A stretch of 64,000 nucleotides of DNA from Trichoplax sp. H2 (Eukaryota > Placozoa > Uniplacotomia > Trichoplacea), in NCBI GenBank assembly GCA_003344405.1, contig NOWV01000013.1:248001-312000 (forward strand), written 5' to 3'. Shown here one piece after another: positions 48,090 to 61,500 of this stretch. The notes beneath the pieces are model-generated. The model was given only the letters and a program-made list of their open reading frames with translations. It was not told where the DNA came from and did not search any database. The first letter of the stretch is position 1. The number at the start of each line of letters is the position of its first letter. Made by a program: the position numbers and the translations under genes.

Positions 48090-51000
48090 TAACCTCTCAA
48101 TTAAAATATTTACTTGGTATGATGTGAAATTATTCGGCACTGAGGTACCATCATAGATCTATTTGTTTCATTTTGTCCCGTAGCAATTGATTTGGCAATA
48201 TGGATTCTTATTTTTAGCAATTGTCTTTTAAATCAATTTTACATGGTTTATGGCTTATATTATCCCTACTTGTTCTTTTATGTCATTATAATACAGCTTT
48301 CTAAGAGTAATTCATTCACTACCGTTTGTTGTTTGAATACGACAACTACTCGTAAAAAATTCTACCTGATCGATACTAAACTTTCTTTGGAAAGTAGCTC
48401 CCGTGAATAATACCTTTTAAAAATAATGGTTATCATGTTTACGGATTATATCCAATATGAAATTCTTTGCAATATTAATATTAATAATAATGTTATGTTC
48501 CTATACTATATCTACGTCGTTATTATTTACTGACTGATACAAAATCAGTGTGCAAAATTTTTACTACATTAGGAATGCTCAAATTTATTTCCATGATCGT
48601 ATTCTTTGATATCAAATTACTTTACTCATATATCAACAAAGTTTCCCCGATCTCAAATAGTCCCGAATTTACTTTTTACTTTCTAACAGACGAATAATGT
48701 ATTTGATTCAGCACTTCTTCAGATACCATAGCAAAGCAACTTTTTACGATACAGTTATTACCTCTGCTAATAGATTTACACTACTAACTTTAGATAGATC
48801 GTTCTTGAATAATATAACTATGATATTAGTAACCATATATAAACCTGTACATTACATGAAACTGTTAAAATTTTGACAGTATACAGAATTGATTCTGGTA
48901 TTTTGTACCGAAACGTACTAAAAGTTTTGTTTCATCATAAATGGATTGTGATAAATGTAATTGTGTGACATTTTAATTGACAGTTAACAGAAATTCTTAG
49001 TTTACTTTACTAGAGAAATTCAATAAAAGTTAATTACACTCTCAGAATACAATATTTACCTATTTAATTTATATCCTAGCATATATACATGACTTAAGAC
49101 AAATTACTCGCATTAATACGATTGCATTCATAATATATATTAGTAATTTGTCTGCCCTAGTTATATTAATTGCTATAAATATTAGAAATTATACCCGGCG
49201 CCTAACTAACGGTAGTATTTATTAGCTTTCACTACAAGATACTAATAATACTTACGTTCTAAAGTAATATTTTAGATGTATAATTCATCAAATACTTTAG
49301 TTTTGCAGAATAAGATCTTTGGAATATGTTATATATACTTATGATGCTGAAAATTGTCTAAAATTACATAAGGGGTATGTATAGACTGTGCTATGAGTAA
49401 CATGAGTTAAGAGCAAAATAAGCGATGAATTTATTAACACAGCACTATACAATAAATATATAAGTATTCTTTTACCTTATTCAGCAAGATAGCGATATAT
49501 ATTTACTATAGTCAAAATTAATTTCACAGCCTACATAAGCATCGTATCCAGTGTAAAGAATAGTACCACTTATATAGAGTTATTTCTGATTACAAATTAT
49601 AGGATATATCATATGTACTATGCTAGCTATTACATCTCCTTGATAGGAAAATACCAGTATAATTTATAAAACTACTTTACCACATATTCTAAAACATTGC
49701 AAGTTTTCGTGTTAATAAGTCTTCTATCGTATTTAGAACTATTATGCATTACTTTATAGCTACTCTGTTAAAGTGCAGAATCATACGATCTTACTACCGG
49801 GTAATTCGTGTAAGTTTTAAACGGTGGTACGTACATACACCTGTAAAAGTATACATTATAAAGTGAATCATTATGATTATAAAAATACTCCTCCATAACT
49901 AAAATTGCTGTCTTTTATTTATAATACTATCGTAATCAGAGAGTATTATGAGAATGTTTGATTTTAATGTATCATCATCAATATAATGCCAATGTTATAC
50001 GAACATTAAAAATGTTGCTTTATTAAGTAAATTTTGCTAGGATAAATGATATGTCCCGACATGGCATATTATAACATAATCTGCAAAGCTGCTACTTTGG
50101 CTACACTGTATAAAGGATGATAATATGTATAAACTCATTATTGTAGCATAGTGATTAGCAAAATGCAAGAGAGCAGTGCAAGACCTAAAAAATGCCATAA
50201 GTGAACTTATTCAATAAATAATTGATAAGAAATTTGCCTACTATACGGTTACAAGGTAGGAAAACATTTCATTTTAGTTTAAAATTAAGGTGGAGTATAT
50301 ATATATATGTATTATATTGTTTTCGTAAACTGAAATATTGGAAATGTGAGTCCGTAGAAATGGGTGTAAGACATTAACACTATATCTTTACGTTATTAAA
50401 AGTATAGCATAGCTAGCCAAGTTGTTGGAGGCTTGTAGCGCGTTATGAATACATGTAAAGTTATCACTTCCTGAACAGAAATTGCCTTGCGTGTAAAACT
50501 TGCCGAATGTTTAATTGAAATAAATATTAAAATAAGAATATTCTTTCATTGCACCTTTGTATAGTATAAGTGCATAGAAGGACTATTTATTTATAACAAT
50601 AGGAGAGAAGATATTTAAATGATTGCAAAGACAACAGCAAAGAGAATTTAGTGCCTTATTACCTTACACATTTAAAATGTTATCTTCCCATCGGTGTATA
50701 GGGTATAGTAAATTTACTCGATTGTAGCTGCAGCTTTAATACAGTATTTTAATCTTTTTTTGATAGATTGCTATAATTGATTTAGTGAAAGAAAAGGCTT
50801 AAGTTAAGGATAGGCTTAATTTGGATTTAATATGAGTTAATATCAGTCTTAAAATTATACTCTCTCTTTGCTATTGTAACTTAACGTAAAGCTGTCTTAA
50901 TATCGTATGGGTATCAAGTTATACTCGTATGTGATTCTCGTATTACTCAAGAAGTATAAGCAATGTAGCTTTCAAATCTAACCTAAAAATGCATTTGAAC

Positions 51001-51296
51001 GTTTATTTTCAGAAATTTAGTAATAACAATAGTTCTCCTTTTTGTCATGTTTGTTGAAATTTTATGTTAGCTGCAACAATTCAGGATGTTATTGAAGGTA
51101 TAGTCAATTTACTCTATTTAATTGTAGGAATAAAAATGATATCACTTTAATTTGATCTTGATCTGATTATGTAGCACGATATATTTAGATTATATTTGAA
51201 GTTATACTCCAGAGAGCACTAAATAGTAAATTTGATATTATCTAAATTAATTTTCATGTTTAATTAATAAGTACAGTACGTCTAGGGTTAAACAAT
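48090..51296. other. Intergenic region between convergent GT31 genes 4 and 5
   Basis: About 3.2 kb of AT-rich DNA between two genes whose 3' ends face each other. I see no gene, RNA gene or mobile element. The open frame 48192-48410 just after gene 4 lacks any recognisable motif. Confidence 0.55.
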
Positions 51297-52400
51297 TCAC
51301 CTAGTATTCTTTTTAGGTCTTGATAAATAGATTTTACGAGCATTTTTTGTTAACTTTAACTGTAATTCAGGCGTAACAACGCCATGCTCTGCCAATGTAA
51401 TATCAATCTGACGCAATGTGAAATTGTGACGATACACATAGATCCAATGGTAATGAAATCGATGATTATGAATTGGTGTAATGCCAGCTCGATAAGCTAG
51501 TAGGCCAACATATACATCGTCAATTCCCGGAAGTTTTTTAATGAATGGAATCGATTCTACCATTCGCTCCAATGCTATTCCCGACATTAAATTACTAAAG
51601 CCAGAGCAATAGGGAGGGAATCGTTTCCATTTATAATCTAATGGTGAAATATAATATTTGTTTTTTTTATTTCGAATTGGTTTACGATTACCACGACTTA
51701 CATAGCCAACCCAGTGCTTTCTTACAACTTTCCATCCACTTCTATCGATGTGGTTAATGTACTCAAACATTCGCCATTTATTGAGCCATACATCATCATC
51801 GCCCTTGTAAAAAAATCTTGGTCTACAGTATTTGTATGCCCAATACATGCCAGCGACAGTCTTTTCCGTTAAACTTTGATGGCCTTCTTTTAAATTGATA
51901 ATAATCATATCACCATAACGTTCTGCCTCAGCATCAACTAAGTCGTCGCGCTTTTTCACGCCTGATCGGCCGACCACAAAAACAGTTTTCCATGTATAAC
52001 TATCATTACGGCTATCGTTGATATCCCAGCCGTTGCCCCAACTTTCACGAATACCTTTTCGTCGTTTATAATGGTATGTATGGCTATTAATTGCTAATAG
52101 GAAGAAAGCCGGTTTAAAGCATGGTTGTGGCTGAGTGGAATTTTCAGTGATGAATTTTGTAATGTCATATTTAGGTTCAGCTTCAAACGTTGGCAATTCA
52201 CTTTCTTGTTTTTTCGGAAGTTTTGTAATTATTGTGGGTTTGGGCTTATTATTTTTAATCTCAGTAGCTTTCTTATTCCAATTTGTCACTTTGAAGCTAC
52301 AAATAAAATCACCATAAATTTTTGTAACGATCAAGAATAATAATACTGCTATTAGCCTTCGCCACGAAAGAATACGACCAAAATGTCCACCCTTCGGCAT
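51297..52400 (-). CDS. GT31 beta-1,3-galactosyltransferase-like gene 5, intronless
   Basis: 367 residues, one exon, minus strand. Anchor at about 14-31, Lys-rich stem (about 40-75), catalytic domain with LLAINSHTYHYKRR (101-114), GIRESWGN (116-123), GDDDVWLNKW (200-209), PYCSGFSNLM (263-272) and DDVYVG (294-299). It groups with gene 6 rather than genes 1-3, sharing CSGF(S/A)N(L/I)MSG, LLAY and HH/GH-SLT(E/D)KTV contexts. The tail is basic (RPKKNTR). Donor and acceptor unknown. Confidence 0.9.
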   Translation of the reverse strand: MPKGGHFGRILSWRRLIAVLLFLIVTKIYGDFICSFKVTNWNKKATEIKNNKPKPTIITKLPKKQESELPTFEAEPKYDITKFITENSTQPQPCFKPAFFLLAINSHTYHYKRRKGIRESWGNGWDINDSRNDSYTWKTVFVVGRSGVKKRDDLVDAEAERYGDMIIINLKEGHQSLTEKTVAGMYWAYKYCRPRFFYKGDDDVWLNKWRMFEYINHIDRSGWKVVRKHWVGYVSRGNRKPIRNKKNKYYISPLDYKWKRFPPYCSGFSNLMSGIALERMVESIPFIKKLPGIDDVYVGLLAYRAGITPIHNHRFHYHWIYVYRHNFTLRQIDITLAEHGVVTPELQLKLTKNARKIYLSRPKKNTR

Positions 52401-55400
52401 CTAGGAAGTAGAATTGTTACATTTTCATTTTTGATAACCTTCTTTCAATTCTGAAGCAAGCAGATAATCTTCACTGCTCATAAATCTACTTTGACAGTAT
52501 GCTACTATAATACTGTAGTTATATAGTTTGATAAAATCAGTTTGAAAGGAAATTACTTTCTATACATTCTATGATGTATTGCAATATTATCATAGCCAGT
52601 CTACGTCCTGCAGTACTACAACATTGTCTGTAAACTTGAAAAATAACAAAATGTGTATTTTATTTTAATAATTGTCTGTAATCACAAAGACCAAGGTATC
52701 AATATGATCAATATTACTTGTATTGTTTTTTTGAGACAATACCTTGAGATTTTTGGCCTTCAGGATATCATTTATTGCTTGCACGCTATCACCATGATTA
52801 TTGAAATACCATTTCTTTTTATTAATACAATATCCTTCTACTATCAAATTGGATTTGCCAGTAAAATCTCTGAAATGGATCAGATAGTGGCCTGTCATTC
52901 ATTTAATGGAACTAATTTGAAATAAATTCCATGAAAGTGCAAGTTGTAACTGAGTATGAATGAGTCGGATTCCTTCTATGGAATGAATGAAATTATATGA
53001 TTATACGAGTATATAATATTGAACTTACAGTAAGTGCTTGTCATACCCACTAGTCAATATTAAAATAAAAATAATCATGCTCTGTAGCTATAGCCTGTTC
53101 AATATGACATGGACAGTTGTAAAATTGTTCACGACTATTGTTGTGCTGGACAGCACATTGACCACTATCAAAGTAGTATTGTACGTATTATTACGGCCAA
53201 ATAGACGGTTTAACATACAAGAATATCTCATCGTACTATAATAATGATAAATGACTATACTATAGTCTAGGGAATGATGGTTTGACTACTTCTATACCCT
53301 AAGTAAGCTATGCACATTCCTTTTAACATAAGGATACTTTGAATATTTTTCATTTTTAAGGACAGTATATTACATATGGTGTGAGAAAGATTTACCTTTA
53401 AATGCGCTTAATTGAATGTGTTCACAGGCATACAGTATAACATTTACAATGACAAAGGGTAAGAAAATTCTTTTTAATCGCTTAACGTAGTGGAAAAATG
53501 GAACATTTATGAGATAACTAATCATCAATGAACTGATTTAAAATGATAGAATTAGACAGTCTCAATATATAGCACAACAATACGTACAGATGTAGTACTC
53601 TATAACCGTAGAACAACAACCGTGGCGGCGTTGATCGATCCCTACTACCATACGGTATGCTGTATTCTTCAGCAGGATGCCTAGCTCCTTCGCATTGAGA
53701 ACAAGTAAAACTACTAGCTACGCCTTTGAATTGATAATCTCCTAGGAAGATGATTTCTACTCCTATTGCTGACTAGATTGAGCAATATTAGAGGAGAAGC
53801 TCGTCGACGTGTTTAGAAAGTAATTTGTAATAGCAATAATAATTATCATTGAAAATACTGAATTAGAATAATTAATTAGTGTTGTAATTAATTAATTATT
53901 TATAATCCGTACCGTTGCGGTGCGGTCCACTTCACCGTCTCTAACTTGACTACAAAGAAGAAATGGTATGCACGTCCGCACGTCTGTATATCTATGGCGA
54001 AGAACTTTTCTTTGACCTACTGAAAGAAACACAAAAGAGTCGACCAATGAAAAGAAAGCCGGTCATGCTCAGTCTACAATAGGTTATTGTTTTGCAGCAT
54101 CCACTTAGATCAAGATCTTTACATCGACTTCTGCAGTTGCACTGTAGCATAAGCTACTAGAATAAAAGTATTAATAATTAATTAATTATAAAGATCTACA
54201 TTATATTATACTGTATTATAATATAATTCGAAGTATAGTGGTGGAGTTACTATGCTTACTCGGAAGTTTTTCTTTCTATTTCCAGAGATGTGCCGTATAG
54301 TATTCAGCATGAAAGTACAGTACAGGACACCGTACTGACGAGTACGTCAGGGGATTTTACTCAGTAAAAGACAAGTCCCTGTACGTGTACTTTAACCCTT
54401 AAAGGTTAATGTCATACTGCATTGTGTTGTATTATCTCACCCTAAGTATCACCGATGCTCTATGGTCACAATCACACTACTACAGTATTTGTTTGATGGC
54501 TTACGGAAATAAAAATGAAGGAAACACTTTGGGTAGATTAAGTAGCCTTATTTTCTCGACTGTTCTATAGGCAATTTCTGATATTAGACAGTAGTCTGAT
54601 GAATACTGTACACTGTACAGCATAGTGGTGAGAACTACTACAACCTTGTTTATTCGTTCGGTAATTGGATAGTACACGCGCATTAATTGAAGTTCTTGCA
54701 AAGCGAGAGAAACAGAGCCTAGTCGAACTGGACTGCCTGCTGGTTTGGGGAATGTCGAATAACCGGCTGTCAGTAGTTAATCTTCTGCAAACCGATATGG
54801 TCCCTAATAATTTATCGTTCTGTGTAAGTGCTTTTTCAGCTGTGAAAATGTTTAAAGAGTAAATGAAGTAAATGGATAATATCAATTTGTTTTAATTACT
54901 GATATAATAGTTGGATAATTTGTAGTTATTGAGAAACGATTGGCCCGTGAACATGTCTAGGATACATCCGTAATGCCTTATTGTACGGTACATTTGTTCT
55001 TTGCAGGCTAATAATCAGCAAGAGGGCCAATTTTAAATTTTCTCTTCTTTAAATACGTGTACGATATTTAGTAATTGAGTAGTGCAGTCCCTAACAAGTG
55101 CTGTACATACGCTCACACCGTAGAGTATGATGATCATTTACTATTCCGTGGACAGTTGCGACACTCACTGTACTGTACTGATAAGGTTTAGCAGCGAATC
55201 GCAATTTTGCAGTTTTATTGGATAGAGAATGAGATATTGAAGGTTGAGATGTTTGTTTTATTCATTTCTAATTGTAAAAAAATTAATATCCTCTATCGGC
55301 AAAATTCTTTCCAGGATTGCCAATACTACAATCATATCCGTATTATAAACTGAAAGCATATTAATAATTTATACTCCATCATGCTTTAAGTTATTCTTTC

Positions 55401-55553
55401 ACCTTACGTGTAGCACTGGGATAGGGAAAGTTAAAGCTGTGGAAGGACGTATTATATCATCTTTATGTTCCAATACAAATAAAAGTAAAGGTTGATTGAT
55501 ATATTTATCTAGGCTTATACGAGTATATACTATAAATTAATGTACATGACAGC
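52401..55553. other. Intergenic region between divergent GT31 genes 5 and 6
   Basis: No supportable gene. From about 54200 onward TACTGTA/TACAGTA words are frequent. CTGACG (54335-54340) and CGTCAG (54345-54350) make a perfect 6-bp stem with loop AGTA. Overlapping open frames on both strands at 54501-54885 are not recognisable and are probably chance. Confidence 0.5.
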
Positions 55554-56594
55554 ATGCCAAGATCGGTGGTTATTCGAAAGTATATTGCTGTATTTATAGT
55601 TATAGCCATTTTTAGAACATATCTCTATATTATATATACCACGAGATTTGGCCTTCGATTGCAAGCTAAATACATGTGGTTAGACTTTCAGCCAGCGCAA
55701 TTACCAGTATTCCATATATATCCTATCAGACATGGTAACGATTGTATGAAACTTATAGAATTTCAGCCTCCACCATGTCGAACCTCGACACTATTATTTT
55801 TAGCCATCAACAGCCACGCGAAGCATCATAGTAGACGCAATGGCATTCGCAAAAGTTGGGCATCCAATATATGGTTGAATGGGAATAATAATGAAACTTG
55901 GAAAACCGTTTTCATAGTGGGTTTAACTGGTGATCGGGAGCGAGATGTTCGGGTAAATCATGAGGCATCATATCATGGTGATATGATAATCCTTAACTCT
56001 TTAGAAAGTCATCATAGTTTAACGGATAAAACGGTCACTGGTATGCATTGGGCCTCTAAATACTGTCAACCAAAGTTTTTCTATAAAGGAGATGATGATG
56101 TTTGGGTTAACAAATGGCGTATCTATGATTATATAACTCATTTGAACACCAGTGTTCCCGAGGTTTATGATAATCATTGGGTTGGCTTTGTTAGTTATGA
56201 CAACCGAAGACCTATCAGAAATATTAGAAGTAAGTATTATGTATCTCATGAGCATTATAGATGGGGCTTGTTTCCGCCTTACTGCTCTGGTTTTGCTAAT
56301 ATTATGTCTGGACAAGCACTACGGAAGATGTTGGATGCTACAAATTATATCGAAAAACTACCTGGTATCGATGATGTTTATATCGGTTTATTAGCATATA
56401 AAAGTGGTATTCAACCGATAAGGAACCTGCACTTTCGTTTCGATAGTAGGCCTCTTCAACGTCATATTACTAAAAGGTATGTTGATCAAACCTTGGCACT
56501 TCATGGTGTCACTAAACCGGATAAACAATTATTACTCAACGATATTGCTCGCAGGATCTATATTGGTAATCAATCTATAAGGAGCTTAAATTAA
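55554..56594 (+). CDS. GT31 beta-1,3-galactosyltransferase-like gene 6, intronless
   Basis: 346 residues, one exon, the shortest member. Anchor at about 10-28, very short stem, catalytic domain with LFLAINSHAKHH (81-92), GIRKSWAS (97-104; the usual TWGN or SWGN has become SWAS), GDDDVWVNKW (179-188), PYCSGFANIM (242-251) and DDVYIG (273-278). The C-terminal part keeps a recognisable ALHGV in place of AEHGV. Closest in the window to gene 5, on the opposite strand, so the pair diverges from 52401-55553. The metal-binding DDD and the DDVYIG motif are intact, so it is probably active. Confidence 0.9.
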   Translation: MPRSVVIRKYIAVFIVIAIFRTYLYIIYTTRFGLRLQAKYMWLDFQPAQLPVFHIYPIRHGNDCMKLIEFQPPPCRTSTLLFLAINSHAKHHSRRNGIRKSWASNIWLNGNNNETWKTVFIVGLTGDRERDVRVNHEASYHGDMIILNSLESHHSLTDKTVTGMHWASKYCQPKFFYKGDDDVWVNKWRIYDYITHLNTSVPEVYDNHWVGFVSYDNRRPIRNIRSKYYVSHEHYRWGLFPPYCSGFANIMSGQALRKMLDATNYIEKLPGIDDVYIGLLAYKSGIQPIRNLHFRFDSRPLQRHITKRYVDQTLALHGVTKPDKQLLLNDIARRIYIGNQSIRSLN

Positions 56595-58210
56595 TATATT
56601 GCATTATGTTAAGTAATACTGTTTATCTACTTTTACATGCTTACTTTTTAATCAATTGTTCCTTTGCTTTGATAGTAAAATATTTTAAAATTCAATTGAT
56701 CAAATTTATGTACCTTATTGGGTGCGACAAACAAATTATAATATACAACTTGCTTGTATGCCACAGTTTGATTGATGTACTGTCTCTTCTGTGGCAACAG
56801 AATGAAGCATTAACTTTAGCTTGATAGGTTAAAAAAGGTCAAAGATTCCATTTAACTGAAATTGAAGCTAAACTAACGACTGCGTATAAGCGTTCACAAT
56901 GAACTCTGCAATTTGCGTGATATTGTACGTGTGCAAAGATTGCAATTTTTTGTATGCTAAATTCTACATGCTTATGGCCATGCATAGAAATATTATATAA
57001 TGATGATTATTTTTAATTATTCTGTTATCATATTACTGTTTTTATTCCAGTAACTGGCTGTTTGATGAGATGTTATTATCAAATTCATCTGTTTTAAAAA
57101 TTTGTATTGTGCTATAGTAATTACAGAATTAATTGATTAACCAAAAGGAATCAGATAGTGCGATTTGAATCAGGAAGTACATTAAAATAAAATATAAAGT
57201 ATATAATAGTTGATGTATTAACCTTCTTATTGATACCTAATAAGCAATTACGAATTCTTTGAATATTTAAAGAAATAGACTTATTTGATTTTACGCATAA
57301 CTAGTCTCGTTTAATACTACGTACTGCTTTTGTTTACTGCAATTTTGAAGGCAATAAATTAGTACGGTACATCCTGTCATGGAGTGGCAGATGAAAAATA
57401 TACTTTGCGTTGTGCACTCTATTGCAAAGTTGCATAGTGATCAATTTGAGCAGGATTAGCGTGTGTAGGTTACACAAAGAAATTGACTAAATGATATCAA
57501 AATGACTCATGTCCAATTGCCCATCAAGTGCATTCGGTTAAGTGTTATTTTTTTGCCACAGGTACTCGTATGTATTAAATACCTAAGCTAGCATCGGAAT
57601 TGTCAAGGCACACTAGATTCTAACTATAATAATATAATGACAGGCATTCCTATGAAAAAAAGTCTCACTATTATATTGATATTCAATCAGACTTAGCTTA
57701 TCGCTTCTAGTCACTGGGCTACAGACGTAAAAGGTTTTTTTACTTGCTTTCCTGCATTTTTTAAATTTTTGGCCTGCTTTCACACAGTACAGAGATATAA
57801 GAAAAACTTTATAAAATATCAAATATAGGAATAAAAAGTAGGTAACTCATTATTTTATGAGTGTTTAATTCCTTTATAAGCCATTATGTTGATAACAAAT
57901 GTATATTATTTATCGTATGCTAATGACGCCAATTGATCAGCATGATAATTTGTGAGAAGTATTTCTTTGTTGCTATGCTGTACTGTCATTCGAAGTCCAA
58001 AGTCCATGGCCCTTCCTAAGGAAATTGACGTCTTTAGTAAACTCAGTCAGGGACTGGTAAAGAGGAAAACGGGATTGGTATTAATTTATACTACGTTAAG
58101 ATTTCCATGGTGAAATTCTCAGTAATCTCTTTCGGATTTGCGTTTACGATTTAGAACGATATTTGTCTTACTGTAAACTGACTGTACGGCCAGCCATACA
58201 GCCATGGGCT

Positions 58211-58231
58211 TGTAGATCTTCGAGATCTACA
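58211..58231. other. Perfect 9-bp hairpin with 3-base loop
   Basis: TGTAGATCT (58211-58219), loop TCG, AGATCTACA (58223-58231). Sits in non-coding DNA with no gene nearby and no poly-T tail. Confidence 0.8.
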
Positions 58232-58516
58232 GTCCTATCACGGATTTCTCGATACCTCGAAGTCCATTGTACAGTATTGTACTGCTAGATTTCTGCTACC
58301 TTGGGTTCTACAGTATCCCCTACTGTTACTTTGCACGTTTGTATGAAAGAACCATACCATTCTACATTTAAAGTTTACCATCAAGAAAGTCGATGGAAGT
58401 TTACTAACACTGACAAGTCACTATCATATTGTCAATACTGTACAATATTCGGAAGAGCTGGATGCGACAGCTACATTTCTGATTGCGGATACCTTTCGTA
58501 TCTTACTGCCATGGTT

Positions 58517-58548
58517 ACTAAATCTTAGCGATAAGATTAAGATTTAGT
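58517..58548. other. Perfect 11-bp hairpin with 10-base loop
   Basis: ACTAAATCTTA (58517-58527) pairs fully with TAAGATTTAGT (58538-58548). About 290 bases from the previous hairpin. No surrounding terminal repeats were found. Confidence 0.8.
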
Positions 58549-61500
58549 CGTCCAGTCCAGAACTCCATCTTTCTGCTGTCAACTCTGCAAAAGTTTGTAT
58601 GAAGAAAAAGAGATTCCTATAGTCAATACCATTTTGTATTAAGTCTACCCATCACACGAAGTCACTACTCATGCGCAGCTCCTCGCATGTCCCGAAAATC
58701 ATATACTGTACTACTGTACAGTATTATAATAGTACAGTAGACCAACTACAGTACTGCACTGTTCTGTACAAGTGTACATTGATTGTACGAAACTCTTCTG
58801 ACTCATAACCCGTTGTTCAATCGTCTTGGGTCAACCCAGTATGGGTGTCACACTTGGTGCCCACATTGTTGACGTTGCTGGGCGGTGCTGAGAGCGTCGT
58901 TTGTCGTTGAGCAGACTCAGCCACCACCTTTATCTAACTGGTATCGTACGCTTCAACTGATCACTGCACTGACTCGACTTGATATTACAGTATTGCACAC
59001 ACAATACAGTACTCAGTGTGCAAAGCCATAGAGCCTTACCTTACTAAAACAATTATCCCTTGGGTTCACGACAGTGACTGTAGAAATTTCACTATTGCGT
59101 CGGACATTGAAAATTGAATTTTTCCTTTCCTTTCAACCAAGTTCCTTTCCAAGCCATTCTAAAATCATTGAAATGAAATTTTCAAGTACATTTCTGAGAA
59201 ATTTTATTGTATAGTATCTCCTGTTTGATCTGGTAACATCTATACTACCATTTCTAGTTGATTGAGAGGTAAGAGGAAGAATTACTGTCAACGGAATTTG
59301 CTTTTTTCACCTCGCTTTTGATTTCGTGCCATACTGATAGCCATTTCTATACGTCAATTTGAGTTTACTTTCATCTAGTATACACGATATTCAATCTCAT
59401 TTTTAAGTTTACACTTAATGTAGTTGGAGAAAAATTGTCGAAAGAAATGAAATCACAATCATAACTAACGTACTCCTACTAAAGATTTAGTCAAGGCAAT
59501 CAATCTTGATCTTGTTCCATTGCTGTACAGTACTACCCATTGCAGACGTACCTAAATCAATCGACCAATCGGACAGCCTAAAGTAAACTTCTGCACTGTA
59601 CTGCTGTACTTTTAATTTTTATTATGCCGAAGTATGACTTGCCAAGTTATGAAATTACTAGGTGATAGTTCCATGTTGAATATGCAAGAAGGTGGTGAAC
59701 AAGATTTTAATATTGACTCCCTCGATTCCTCGACTACAGTACATTTTGGACAATAATGAATAAGTCATTCTCATGATGCAATGTACAGTAGTCTCTGAAA
59801 GAGGAAAAAATGACTGATTATGATGACGGACCAGTCTCACCACGAATGATTCAATTTCTTACTCAAAGATGGACAGTATTGACCTACTCAAATGCTATAA
59901 AACGCCTAAAAACATGAACAGTATATGAGAATGTCGAGACGATAGATTAATTATACTTGTAAATATATACTATGACATTACTATTACTACTATACGTACA
60001 GTACACTGAGTACAGTATACACCTACGCGTAGAATGATCAAATATGGACGATGCATGCGTGTACTATACACAGGAGGCTTTAGTGCAGTCGAAAATCAAC
60101 TTGTGTCTTGCCTACTACTGTATTTTTCCAGGTAAAAACCATTCGAATTATGTAATACATATGGTAATATAGATACATTCTAAATGACACTATATCTCTA
60201 ATTGAGTATTGAATGATTGAATTTTTTACTGATAAATATTAACAAGACACTATACAGTACAGTACATAAAAAGACCGCTGAGTATACGAGAAAAAGGATG
60301 AGCGATATTAATTCCTTTTCATCATAGCTGACCATTGCTAGCACTAGAGCCCATGCTATGATATAATTAATTAAAGTCGGTTATTCGATTGCTAAATTTT
60401 GTCATATCATGTCTGTCTGATTTAACTTTTGTTCAAGTTTTAACAGGAAAGCTGAATATAGAGAGTATAGCAGAAATTATAGTATGTATTTTGTGTCACG
60501 ACAACGTTGCACTTTTACAACTTGTGTACGCGTATATCGAATATATAAGCTTATTCATCACACAACTAGACCTAACATTTAAGAATGAAAGATCAATTGT
60601 CTTCCATGTCCTCTTAGTAATATCTACTAAATGCGGATGAAACATACTACCGCTACTTTACAATTGAGAGAAGCTCATAATAATGGACTACCTGTGCGTG
60701 CTGCATATTCGGGGCAGACAGTGCTGCAAATGATTTAAAAGCATTGATGTTCTGACGAGTCAACATATACTGAGATCTCAAAGATATTGACTTAGAATAC
60801 AAGCTTATTACGCATAGTAAAGTTTAGTAAATTATTTCCACTAGCACGCCATCAGAGTGCGCCTTCATCTTAAAATTCTGTTGCAAATACACCTGAAGAA
60901 TGAGTTAAATTATTTATACTTACTCATTAATTTGGCAAGCTTCAATTTGGACTAGATCAATTAGTTCATGGCTACAGACCCACAGTATTATAATAATGGG
61001 ATGAAAAGGGTCAATTACGTTACGTGTATTAGCTTTTAATTCTGTTTTACTACTATCAAAGATTAATGTATCAAATGCGTTTTTTATCCTGTTTAGCCTG
61101 GTTCATACATAACGGTCGATGAACTGTGAACAGCATTTTGCCCATTACTACAGTATATTCCTGAGCTAGTAAACACGCCTATATCTGGAATCACAGTATC
61201 TTCTACATACTGTAGGTCATTTTCTCACATACCACGTAAATTTCTGTCTCTATGCGAAATCGATCATGATCATTCTTATATCGGCAATAAAACAACATTT
61301 ATATTCGTACGTATTATTTTTAACTTGGTTTAAACACATTCCCATTGGCGTACGCTAACGGATGTCGTCACTTTTTTTTATATACAAGTATAATATACTA
61401 TACGATTACCATTGGCAATTGAATTCCAGCTTCGCGGATTATCTTCTAACATTGCAATAGTCGTTACTTGATTACATAACTCCATATAGCTTTTCGTTAT

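Noticed and set aside
54501-54885. Overlapping 60-106 codon frames on both strands
   Set aside because: No domain, no splice support, in a region with biased TACTGTA words; probably chance.
58090-58140. Fragment resembling an 18S rRNA segment (GGTGAAATTCT)
   Set aside because: The match is only about 11 bases and the surrounding sequence does not continue the rRNA pattern.
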